A stretch of DNA of 64,000 nucleotides. It comes from Phycisphaerae bacterium. Its GTDB lineage: Bacteria > Planctomycetota > Phycisphaerae > Sedimentisphaerales > Anaerobacaceae. Made by a program: the position numbers and the translations under genes. The stretch lies in contig JAUWIU010000001.1 in NCBI GenBank assembly GCA_030608075.1, forward strand, positions 16,106-80,105, in the 5' to 3' direction. Positions 17,767 through 25,655 of this stretch are shown in pieces; position 1 is the first letter of the stretch, and each line of letters starts with the position of its first letter. Under the pieces are notes generated by a model, which was given only the letters and a program-made list of their open reading frames with translations, was not told the origin of the DNA and did not search any database.

Positions 17767-19140
17767 CTACCCGCCCACCTTTTTCTTTCGCCCTGCGAGA
17801 ACAACCTTGCCCGTCTTGATATAGCCCACCAGTTCTATGTTCGCCGGGCACACGTAACCGCAGCACCCGCACTCGATACACGCGCTGATATAGTAACTTT
17901 CAGCCAACTCTAACATATCGTTCTTAACCGCGTGCGCAATCTTTGTCGGGTTCAGATGTTCCGGACATACTTCAAGGCACCTGCCGCACCGAATACAAGC
18001 CGTCTCCCGCCCGGCAAATTTCGCACCGCCGACCTGCTCCTTCGTCAGCACCGTTATTGCACCGGTCGTCTTGGTAATAGGCGTTGTCAAATCCGCTATT
18101 GCTATTCCCATCATCGGCCCGCCCAAAATCACTCTCACCGCGTCCTTCGTCAGCCCCCCGCAGTGCTCTATAAGCTCGGCGACCCGCATCCCTACGGGAA
18201 CATAGTAATTGCCCGTATTCGCCACCCCTTCACCCGTAACCGTTACAACACGGTGCGTCAGCGGGCGACCGTATACCACCGCCTCCGCTATCGCCGCCGC
18301 CGTCGCAACGTTCACAACCACAACGCCAATCATTGGCGGAATGCCGCCGGTCGGAACATTCTTTTTAAGCACCGCTCTTATTAGCTGCCTCTCACCGCCC
18401 TGCGGATATTTCGTCTTAACAGAAACGACCTTAATACCGTCGCCGCCGCAAGCGACCAGCGCCTCGCTCATCGCCCTTATCGCTCGCCGCTTATTATCCT
18501 CAATTGCGATAATAACCTCCGAACACCCAGACGCCTTTCTCGCGAGCTTCGTCCCGGCGATAATCTGCTTCGTCCACTCGAGCATAATACGATAGTCGCA
18601 GGTAATGTACGGCTCGCACTCACATCCGTTGATAATCAAAGTCTCCTTCGGCATCTGCGGATTCGGCTCCAGTTTCACACGAGCCGGAAACCCCGCACCG
18701 CCCATACCAGCAATCCCCGCCTCACGCACCGCATCACATACCTGCTCCGGCGAATACCTGTTCTCGTCAAACTCCCCGTCGAATTTCAACAAAGGCTGCT
18801 TCGCCGGATTATTTTCAGCCGCCGCTTCTATAATCACCGCCGGGCTTCGCCCGACAACCACGTGCGACTCCAGCGCAATCTGTTTCACCTTCCCGTTGAC
18901 CGGCGAATGGACCGGCGCCGAAACAAATGCGTCACTATCGCCGATTTTATCGCCGGCCCGCACCTCATCGTTTTTCTTGACCACAGCCTGGCACGCCGCC
19001 CCTATATGCTGGCTGAGCATCACTGCGACCTCCTTGACCGCAGGCCCGGCCTCTATCCTGCTCTTTCGAGTGAGGTCCTTGCTCTGCGGCGGATGAACAC
19101 CACCAGGAAAACTCAGTTTACCCCTCGTATAAAATGCCAT
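17767..19140 (-). CDS. rnfC: Rnf complex subunit C, NADH-binding
   Basis: The peripheral NAD(H)/FMN-binding subunit, 457 residues. The glycine-rich GMGGAGFPARVKL lies near residue 150. Two ferredoxin-type clusters are at the C-terminus: CIRCGRCLEVCP from C382 and CIECGCCGYVCP from C421. The N-terminal GGVHPPQSKDLT matches the family opening. It is compact, without the long Ala/Lys-rich tail of gammaproteobacterial RnfC. It is the first Rnf structural gene, 28 bp after a small membrane-protein gene. Confidence 0.95.
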   Translation of the reverse strand: MAFYTRGKLSFPGGVHPPQSKDLTRKSRIEAGPAVKEVAVMLSQHIGAACQAVVKKNDEVRAGDKIGDSDAFVSAPVHSPVNGKVKQIALESHVVVGRSPAVIIEAAAENNPAKQPLLKFDGEFDENRYSPEQVCDAVREAGIAGMGGAGFPARVKLEPNPQMPKETLIINGCECEPYITCDYRIMLEWTKQIIAGTKLARKASGCSEVIIAIEDNKRRAIRAMSEALVACGGDGIKVVSVKTKYPQGGERQLIRAVLKKNVPTGGIPPMIGVVVVNVATAAAIAEAVVYGRPLTHRVVTVTGEGVANTGNYYVPVGMRVAELIEHCGGLTKDAVRVILGGPMMGIAIADLTTPITKTTGAITVLTKEQVGGAKFAGRETACIRCGRCLEVCPEHLNPTKIAHAVKNDMLELAESYYISACIECGCCGYVCPANIELVGYIKTGKVVLAGRKKKVGG

Positions 19141-19168
19141 AGCTGACGTTGAAAAAATCTTTCAATCA

Positions 19169-19456
19169 TTAACCTTTACTAAAGCGCTTGTTTACCGCCT
19201 TTATAATCAGTATCACGGCGAAGCTCACCGACACAGCGGCGGCAAAGCTAACGGCCATCTCCAGCTTACCGCCCGTTCCTTCGCCCAAAAGCCTTTCAAA
19301 AACCGCAACAGCCCCAACGAAAACAACTACCGGAACAACAAAAGCAAGCAAAACTTTCAAAACAATCGAAGGCCCACGCCCTTCGCTCAACCGCCGATAA
19401 ACCTCGTGGCACCGGTCACCCTGACTGCACCCTTGACAATTCTTTGCCTCAGCCAT
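19169..19456 (-). CDS. Small Cys-rich two-helix membrane protein leading the rnf operon (RseC-like?)
   Basis: This 95-residue protein has a short cytoplasmic-type N-terminus with four cysteines (CQGCSQGDRC, plus flanking basic and acidic residues). Two hydrophobic helices follow (about residues 34-52 and 65-86), then a basic tail. Rnf operons in several phyla begin with an RseC/MucC-type protein of similar topology. That makes RseC-like the best guess, but the similarity is of layout rather than sequence. The cysteines suggest a redox or metal role for Rnf. It lies 28 bp ahead of rnfC. Confidence 0.6.
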   Translation of the reverse strand: MAEAKNCQGCSQGDRCHEVYRRLSEGRGPSIVLKVLLAFVVPVVVFVGAVAVFERLLGEGTGGKLEMAVSFAAAVSVSFAVILIIKAVNKRFSKG

Positions 19457-19542
19457 ACTCTCTTATACCGAATAAAAGAAACAAGCTTTATAATCCAGAC
19501 TGATTGGTTTTTCAAACAAAAACTTTCATCGGGACCGCAATT

Positions 19543-20349
19543 ATGTCCAAAAAGCTGGCGGCTTTGACACTTACCCTCATCACCTGTCTCTGCACCGGCT
19601 GCGCAGTCAATCCCATAACCGGCCGGCAGCGACTCATGCTCATTTCAGAAGAGCAGGACATCGCAATCGGCCGCAAATACGCCCCGCAAATCGAAAAGCA
19701 AATGGGCGGCAAAATCCCAAACCCCGCAATTCAGCACTACATTGATACTGTCGGACAGAACATCGCCAGTGTCAGTCACAACCCGACATTGCAGTATCAC
19801 TTTGCCGCACTGAATCATAACTCTGTCAATGCCTTTGCTCTGCCGGGCGGATATGTTTTTATCACTAAGGGAATGCTCGAAAAACTCCAGACCGAAGCAC
19901 AGCTCGCGGGAATATTGGCCCACGAGCTCGTTCACGTTGTTGCCAGACACAGTTCGGAGGTCATCAGCCGTCAAATCGGCGTAAATATATTGCTCTCCGC
20001 CGTAACTGCCGACGAGGCGCCACAGGCCGTTACCAGGGTAACCAATCTAACACGCCAAATCATAAGCCTGAAATACAGCAGAGAGCACGAGCAGCAGGCC
20101 GATTTGGCCGGCCTCGATTACATGGTCCGCGCAGGCTACGACCCACACGCGATGATTGAAGCTATGCAGATACTCCAGAGCCAGCCCGATTCTGTCTCAA
20201 TCGACTTTTTCTCGACCCACCCCACCCCGCAAAACCGCATCGCATATCTGACCGAAAAAATCCAAACCCGTTATCGCAACCTTCCCCCATTAAGAACCGC
20301 AAGACAGGATTATCAAAACGCTATCCTGAATCAACTCCACAACTATTGA
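19543..20349 (+). CDS. M48-family zinc metalloprotease lipoprotein (BepA/LoiP-like)
   Basis: An envelope protease of 268 residues. The start at 19543 gives a lipoprotein signal peptide ending in the lipobox CLCTGC; the longer in-frame start at 19504 adds residues without signal character. The zinc motif HELVHVVARH (HExxH) is followed by SREHEQQADLAGLDY, which supplies the third ligand. FALPGGYVFITKGML is the usual M48 strand. M48B lipoproteins degrade misfolded outer-membrane proteins. It is transcribed divergently from rnf. Confidence 0.93.
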   Translation: MSKKLAALTLTLITCLCTGCAVNPITGRQRLMLISEEQDIAIGRKYAPQIEKQMGGKIPNPAIQHYIDTVGQNIASVSHNPTLQYHFAALNHNSVNAFALPGGYVFITKGMLEKLQTEAQLAGILAHELVHVVARHSSEVISRQIGVNILLSAVTADEAPQAVTRVTNLTRQIISLKYSREHEQQADLAGLDYMVRAGYDPHAMIEAMQILQSQPDSVSIDFFSTHPTPQNRIAYLTEKIQTRYRNLPPLRTARQDYQNAILNQLHNY

Positions 20350-20500
20350 ATCCTCTGTCATCAAAGGAACAAATCGTTTTTTCACCTTTCACTTCGTTGT
20401 TAATTATTCAGCCCCCAAATCTATTTGGCGCTTGATTAGCTGTTTGATTTTTCCACTCTTGCCCTATTCCATTTCGCCTTTTCCCTTTTTACTTTTGCTC

Positions 20501-23080
20501 TCAATCTCTTCTCAACCAGTTTTCCGAAACCTTCGCAAAGTCAGCAAAGTTTACAACTCCATCGCCGTTCACGTCCGCCGGCTCGCATTCACTGCTTTCA
20601 CCACAATCCTCAAAAAGCCAGCATTCAGCCAGATAACCCAAATCAATCATATCAACGCCATCAGGGCAGAAGTAATCCCCTAATACCGGCTGCCACCAGC
20701 TCAATTTAGGATAACTCATTCCTTCGCAGGTCATTTTCCAAATGTCCTCAGTGCCGTTAATTCTCTCGCCGACAAAATCCCAGCCAGCCGCAACAAACGT
20801 ATTCACGCTCTGCATTTCTGGGGTGGTCAAACCGGTCCCAGCGGCGCTGCTTGACTGCCAGCTTGTTTGGGTGTCCCAGAAGCAACCTTCAATCGTGGAA
20901 TAATCGGTTATAGCGCCTGCCAAGCCACCTACGTAATCGCCGCTTCCAGTAAGACGACCTATCGCATAACAGGCGGAAACCGTACCTGCTTCATTGTATC
21001 CCACGAGGCCACCGAGGGTATAGCCTCCAGTAACCGGACCTGTTGCATAGGAGTCCAGAATGACGCCCCAGAGGTAATTCCATCCAACCAAGCCACCAAC
21101 GAGAGAGTCTGGAGAAGAGTCTCCGGTAACCGGACCTGTCGCATAGGAGACCGAAATTGTGCCTTCATTCATTCCTACCAGTCCCCCGACATCCACAATG
21201 AAGAAATCAGGGCGGGCTCCAAGGGCCGTAACCGAACCACCAGCGTGGGAGGCAGAAATTGTACCATTATTGTGGCCAACCAATCCACCGACAGGAGCAG
21301 CACCGATAACTTCGCTTGCTGCGTAGCAATCCGAAATCCTATGACGGTTCCAGCCGACTAATCCTCCGGCAGTAGCGTACGATGCGGAAGTAGTTCCAGT
21401 CGAACAACAATTAGATATTGTACCGTCATTGCAGCCAACTAGCCCACCGATGCCCCCATTTCCGTTAACCACACCTGTGGCGGAGCATGCCGAGATGGTG
21501 CCTTCGTTATATCCCACCAAGGGGCCGACACAATCGCCGTTTCCGGCATCGATATTGAAGTCTTTAAGGGTCAGGTTCTTTATTTCGCCCTTGTGGTCAA
21601 GGTATGCGAACAAAGCGACGCCATTTGTTTCTTGGGATGTATATGTCAAGCTGCTTATGGTATGGCCGTTGCCGTCAAAAACACCTGTGAAGGGAAGATT
21701 ATAAAGGTAAGGGGGCGACTGCTCCAAACGTCCTATGATATTGAAGTGTGTTTCCGTGAAACCACTGAGGTTTATATCGGCCATTAGCTTGAAGTGCTTG
21801 TCCCATTCCCTCTTGAGCAAGCCGATCCTATTAAGCTGCTCGGCGGTGTAAATGAGGTACGGAGCATTTTCAGTGCCGGTGCCTGTGACGTAATCACAGA
21901 TTGTTGGTAACGGCTCTCCTGGCTTATTCTCCCAGATAAGTCTTGGGTAGTCCTTGCCTTGGTCAAGAGTCCAAATTTCTTGACCACATTCACTCCAGGC
22001 GATAAAGGTCTCTGCGGTCTGCATCTGGTCGGTTGTCTTGGCGAGCCCTACTGCACTTTCCATTTGGCCGGTTGTTTCTGTATCCCAGAAGGAATCTTCA
22101 ACTCTATCACGGTCGCCATTTCTCGACACCAGTCCAGCAACATATTCGTTTCCACTAACCAACCCCACGGCGTACGAATTCGAAATCGTAGCCTCTCGTA
22201 AGTTGTCCGCCACCAGTCCGGCGACATATTTGGTTCCCGTAACTGAGCCAGCGGCATAGCAGTCTGAAATTGTGCCGGCCCAGTTGCTTCCTGCCAAGCC
22301 ACCTACAAAGTTTGTTCCCTCAACCGAACCTGTTGCGTAGCAGGCTGAAATTGCGCCAATGTTGCATCCCACCAGTCCTGCTACAACATCGGATCCTTTG
22401 ACCAAGCCAGCGGCATAGCAATTTAGGATTGTGCCGTTTTGGTTGGAACCGACCAGGCCACCTACAAGAGCTATAGCCGTGACTGCTCCGGTAGCGCAGC
22501 AGGACGAAACGGTCCCTTCATTCAATCCTATCAAACCGCCAACTCTGGAATCTCCCGTAACCGAACCTGTGACATGGCAACATGAAATCGTGCCAGAACC
22601 GCGTCCGACAAGCCCGCCCACATAGTCCCCATTTCCCACGTCAATATTAACATCTTCCAGGTCAAGGCCTTTAATCTCGCTATCGCTGCCAAGATAGCCA
22701 AATAGGCCAATACCATTGTTGTTTGTAGATGCATATGTGAAGTTGCCGACGGTGTGCCCGTCGCCGTCGAAGGTGCCGCTAAAAGGCAAGTTGTTGGGAT
22801 CATCGTGACGGTACCAGCGGCCGATGATGTTGAAGTCGGTTCCGGCGAATTGGCTAAGGTCGATGTCGGCGATTAGTTTGAAGTGGGCATCCCAGTAGTT
22901 TGGCTCGGCGCCGAGGGCCTGCATGTCATTGGCGTCGGCAATCAAGTAGGGCTCATCCGCAGTTCCGCTGCCTTGCCACGGCGCAGCACCCGCCGCCAGG
23001 CTAACACAAAGTATCGCTAAAACGAACAACCCACAAATTGCCTTAATCTCCGCCAATTTACTGTTACTGTAAATTTTCAT
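20501..23080 (-). CDS. Giant secreted GLUG-repeat protein with C-terminal dockerin-like domain
   Basis: An exported protein of about 859 residues. A signal peptide is followed by two similar halves. Each opens with a PYLI...FKLIADI.LS block and FNIIGR, continues with about seven or eight GLUG-type repeats (VGGLVG.N.GTIS.CYATG.V), and closes with an FWDT segment. The C-terminus has two dockerin-like calcium loops (ECWLFEDCG region, then DVNGDGVVNFADF). The chosen start is the second ATG because AAAGGA sits eight bases before it. The repeats predict a beta-helix adhesin or carbohydrate-binding surface protein. The two halves reflect an internal duplication. Confidence 0.88.
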   Translation of the reverse strand: MKIYSNSKLAEIKAICGLFVLAILCVSLAAGAAPWQGSGTADEPYLIADANDMQALGAEPNYWDAHFKLIADIDLSQFAGTDFNIIGRWYRHDDPNNLPFSGTFDGDGHTVGNFTYASTNNNGIGLFGYLGSDSEIKGLDLEDVNIDVGNGDYVGGLVGRGSGTISCCHVTGSVTGDSRVGGLIGLNEGTVSSCCATGAVTAIALVGGLVGSNQNGTILNCYAAGLVKGSDVVAGLVGCNIGAISACYATGSVEGTNFVGGLAGSNWAGTISDCYAAGSVTGTKYVAGLVADNLREATISNSYAVGLVSGNEYVAGLVSRNGDRDRVEDSFWDTETTGQMESAVGLAKTTDQMQTAETFIAWSECGQEIWTLDQGKDYPRLIWENKPGEPLPTICDYVTGTGTENAPYLIYTAEQLNRIGLLKREWDKHFKLMADINLSGFTETHFNIIGRLEQSPPYLYNLPFTGVFDGNGHTISSLTYTSQETNGVALFAYLDHKGEIKNLTLKDFNIDAGNGDCVGPLVGYNEGTISACSATGVVNGNGGIGGLVGCNDGTISNCCSTGTTSASYATAGGLVGWNRHRISDCYAASEVIGAAPVGGLVGHNNGTISASHAGGSVTALGARPDFFIVDVGGLVGMNEGTISVSYATGPVTGDSSPDSLVGGLVGWNYLWGVILDSYATGPVTGGYTLGGLVGYNEAGTVSACYAIGRLTGSGDYVGGLAGAITDYSTIEGCFWDTQTSWQSSSAAGTGLTTPEMQSVNTFVAAGWDFVGERINGTEDIWKMTCEGMSYPKLSWWQPVLGDYFCPDGVDMIDLGYLAECWLFEDCGESSECEPADVNGDGVVNFADFAKVSENWLRRD

Positions 23081-23117
23081 CAGTATCATCCTTTACCCTC
23101 ACGGTATTAACTTTGGT

Positions 23118-23146
23118 ATTATACCACAATCATCCCCAACAATCAA
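23118..23146 (-). promoter_or_regulatory. Promoter of the GLUG-repeat gene
   Basis: On the minus strand, TTGATT and a perfect TATAAT are separated by 17 bases, about 38 bases upstream of the start codon. This is one of the clearest sigma70-type promoters in the window. Confidence 0.6.
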
Positions 23147-23309
23147 GCCCCAAAAAATCCAATCGCCACGCCGTCCTCAAGGCCCCAACACTCTGAGTTG
23201 CCTGCTTGATACCCCCCCACTCCGCGCCAAAAACCATAAGCAACCAGCCGTTAATCAACCGTGCCTCTCAATTGCTCACTGCCCAGCGGCCGCTATTTGT
23301 CGCCTCCCC

Positions 23310-24341
23310 TCACGCCACCGACCCCATCTGGAAAATCCTGCCCGGCTCCTCCGCCATCCCCGTCCGCGCCGAAAGATAAGCCGACTCAATCACCGCCATA
23401 TTCTTGAGGTTCTCTCTGCCGCTGCTGACAAGCTGGTTTTCCTCCGGCGCCAATATGCTAAGCGCAAAGTTCTCTAACAGCTTCTTCATACAGCACAGCT
23501 CATCGTCACCGTATCTTCTTTCTTCCTCGATGCGTCCAAGCCCGTCACTCACATTGAATTGATTGCTGCCGGCTGTCAAGACCTTGTCTTTGCCGTACAC
23601 TTTAAGCAATTCCTGCCCCGGCCCAAAAGCCCTGCTCACCACCAGATTGCCGATGAACGTATCCGTAAACTTCAATGTCACCAAGGCCGTATCTTCTGTT
23701 AGGTAAAGCCGTTTTTGTCTGTCACCCGCCTGGTTCGTAATGACCGAATAGACATGCCCCGGCACGCCGAAGTTCCATACCATCTCGTCGACCAATTCAT
23801 AACAATCTCGGAGCAGCACCCCCCCGCCGGCCAGCTTCGGGTCGCTGTGCCAGCCCGGCTGCGCCTTATCGCCGGACGTACGCACCCCCGTCACCAGGAA
23901 AACATTCTCGATTCGTCCCTCCTGCAAAAAATCCCGCAGTGCAAGATAACTCTTCGCAAACCGGCGCCAATTCGCAACGGCGAATTTCACACCTTCATCT
24001 TCTGCAAGACGAACAAGCTCCGCCGCCTCTTCAAAACCCCTCCCCGCCGGTGCCGCCTTAAGTACGTTGAATTTCTTCTTTATTGCCGCCCGAACATACT
24101 CATCGCAACTGTACAAACCGGCGGCCACCAACAGACAATCCAACTGATTCTGTATCACTAATTGCCTGTAATCATCGTACGCGGTGCACTTGTGTTCCGA
24201 AGCCAGCCTTTCGGCAAGCTCAGCATCCTTGTCGGCAACAGCCTCAACCTGCAAATAATCCACACCGCAGGCCGCTTCCAGCAGAACCTGTCCGGTCTCA
24301 TTGAGCCCAAGTATCCCTGTTTTCAATCTCGTATCTTGCAT
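23310..24341 (-). CDS. Gfo/Idh/MocA-family protein lacking canonical catalytic Lys and His
   Basis: A 343-residue Rossmann-fold protein of the Gfo/Idh/MocA type: TGILGLNETGQVLLEA is the dinucleotide loop and a C-terminal alpha/beta domain follows. The usual EKP motif is replaced by KAAPAGRGF. In GGGVLLRDCYELVDEMVWNFG the catalytic His of the family's GxHxxD is replaced by Glu, while the Asp remains. It has no export signal, unlike the three family members at 56-63 kb. The start is the ATG at 24341 with GAAAGG just upstream; a GTG at 24353 is possible. Either a different chemistry or a non-enzymatic role is likely. Confidence 0.82.
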   Translation of the reverse strand: MQDTRLKTGILGLNETGQVLLEAACGVDYLQVEAVADKDAELAERLASEHKCTAYDDYRQLVIQNQLDCLLVAAGLYSCDEYVRAAIKKKFNVLKAAPAGRGFEEAAELVRLAEDEGVKFAVANWRRFAKSYLALRDFLQEGRIENVFLVTGVRTSGDKAQPGWHSDPKLAGGGVLLRDCYELVDEMVWNFGVPGHVYSVITNQAGDRQKRLYLTEDTALVTLKFTDTFIGNLVVSRAFGPGQELLKVYGKDKVLTAGSNQFNVSDGLGRIEEERRYGDDELCCMKKLLENFALSILAPEENQLVSSGRENLKNMAVIESAYLSARTGMAEEPGRIFQMGSVA

Positions 24342-24353
24342 TTTGCCTTTCAC

Positions 24354-24651
24354 CTTTAATTCGCAACCGCCTTTTCTGTCCGCCTGATTTTACATCTCTT
24401 TTGCCAAAAAGTAACTATAAAAAGCTGCCTGCTTTTGTCCAACAAACACTTGAGTTCGAATCAATCGCGCAGCGCCTCAAAAGCAAAAAACAAATTTTTT
24501 GAAAAATTTTTAACTCCCTTTTTGACAGGTACTTATCTAAAAACCAACCTGCCAAAATCCTGCATTTTTCTAATCAAACGCGAAAGCCAAAGCAATAGTA
24601 GAGTGGCCTAACTATAGAAAGGCAAAAAACAGCCATCTCAAAAAACTTAGT
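24354..24651. other. Intergenic spacer between Gfo/Idh protein and HNH-AP2 endonuclease
   Basis: An AT-rich stretch containing TTTTTTGAAAAATTTTT around 24497-24514 and a TTGACA at about 24522 without a convincing -10. No ORF, RNA gene or repeat was recognised. Confidence 0.4.
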
Positions 24652-25323
24652 ATGCTCCCAAAAACCTGCCAATATTGCTCCCACGCCAAAAACGCAACCG
24701 CCGCAAGCCGCGCAATCTTAATCTGCGACCACAAATATAGCTCCGAGCCAAAATGCTTCGTAGTCGCACCAGACGAAACCTGCCCAAACTTCAAACCCAG
24801 CACCGTAGGCTGGGCTTTAGCCCACCAGATTTATGACGGCTCCCGCCTCATTCCTTTAACACAGGGCAAGTTTGCCATCGTCGACGCCGAGGACTACCCA
24901 CGCCTCGCAAAATACAAATGGTCCGTATCTCGCAACCGTTACAATTTTTACGCCTGTCGACACACATCCGGGAAAAAGATTTCTATGCACCGCCTCATTG
25001 CCAACGCCCCCGCTCACCTTCTCGTTGACCATATAGACCACGACGGCCTGAATAACAGAAAGGCAAACCTCCGACTCTGCTCAATCGCTCAAAACAACCA
25101 AAACAGCCGACCTAACCGCAATGCAGCTTCAAAATACAAAGGCGTCTCTTGGGCCCAATCCTGCCGCAAATGGTTCGCTCGCATACGCCCAAACCGCAAG
25201 ACCATATACCTCGGCCTGTTTACCGACGAAATCGAAGCCGCCCTCGCTTACGACCGAAAGGCCAAAGAGCTCTTCGGCGAATTTGCCTACCTGAATTTTC
25301 CCCCCTGTCCCCGAATGTTGTAG
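24652..25323 (+). CDS. HNH endonuclease with AP2 DNA-binding domain and N-terminal Cys cluster
   Basis: A 223-residue homing-type endonuclease. The first 45 residues hold a Cys-rich segment (CQYCSHAK, CDHK, CPNF) that may bind zinc. The HNH core follows at about 110-155 (MHRLIANAP, LVDHIDHDGLNNRKANLRLC, then the N-rich NNQNSR). A C-terminal AP2 domain is read from KYKGVSWAQSCRKWFARIRP onward. Such HNH-AP2 proteins behave as selfish DNA elements. Between the Cys segment and the HNH core the frame runs through a hairpin repeat (24811-24824), translated as VGWALAHQ. Confidence 0.85.
   Translation: MLPKTCQYCSHAKNATAASRAILICDHKYSSEPKCFVVAPDETCPNFKPSTVGWALAHQIYDGSRLIPLTQGKFAIVDAEDYPRLAKYKWSVSRNRYNFYACRHTSGKKISMHRLIANAPAHLLVDHIDHDGLNNRKANLRLCSIAQNNQNSRPNRNAASKYKGVSWAQSCRKWFARIRPNRKTIYLGLFTDEIEAALAYDRKAKELFGEFAYLNFPPCPRML
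24811..24824. repeat. Hairpin repeat TGGGCT-TT-AGCCCA inside a coding frame
   Basis: A perfect 6-bp inverted repeat with a 2-base loop, set in GTAGGCTGGGCTTTAGCCCA. I recall similar sequences as dispersed intergenic repeats in bacterial genomes. Here it lies in frame within the HNH-AP2 gene. Confidence 0.5.
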
Positions 25324-25655
25324 TCGTGGATCCAACCTGTCCCCGCGAAGCCTGCCCTCGTTCGAGCACCCTCGAGGCAGTCGAGGGAACACTCGAACGG
25401 AGCCTAGAAAAATCCCTCTTAGTACATAAATATTTAGCCCCCTAGTTTATTGGGGAGAGTTCTTTCCTCTGGAAAAATTTTTATTCTTTTCAAATTTTAT
25501 TCTTGCCATGCTCCGTCAATTTAGTTATTCTATAATCAGAGAGCTACTGTTAGCTTTGTGAAGATCTGGTTGTTGAAAAGAGGTGAGTTTCTTCATAATA
25601 CGAAACTGGTGGAGGCGGGATTCAAAGGACCAAGGAATCTTCTGCACGGAAGCTT
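25324..25655. other. Intergenic region at the left boundary of the AT-rich two-gene cassette
   Basis: Base composition shifts here from GC-rich to AT-rich. CCCC/GGGG arms around an AT loop lie near 25438-25456. A possible promoter is TTGCCA (25503-25508), 17 bases, TATTCT (25526-25531), overlapping a TATAAT at 25531-25536. No gene is supported; the short readings in other frames lack ribosome-binding sites. Confidence 0.4.
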
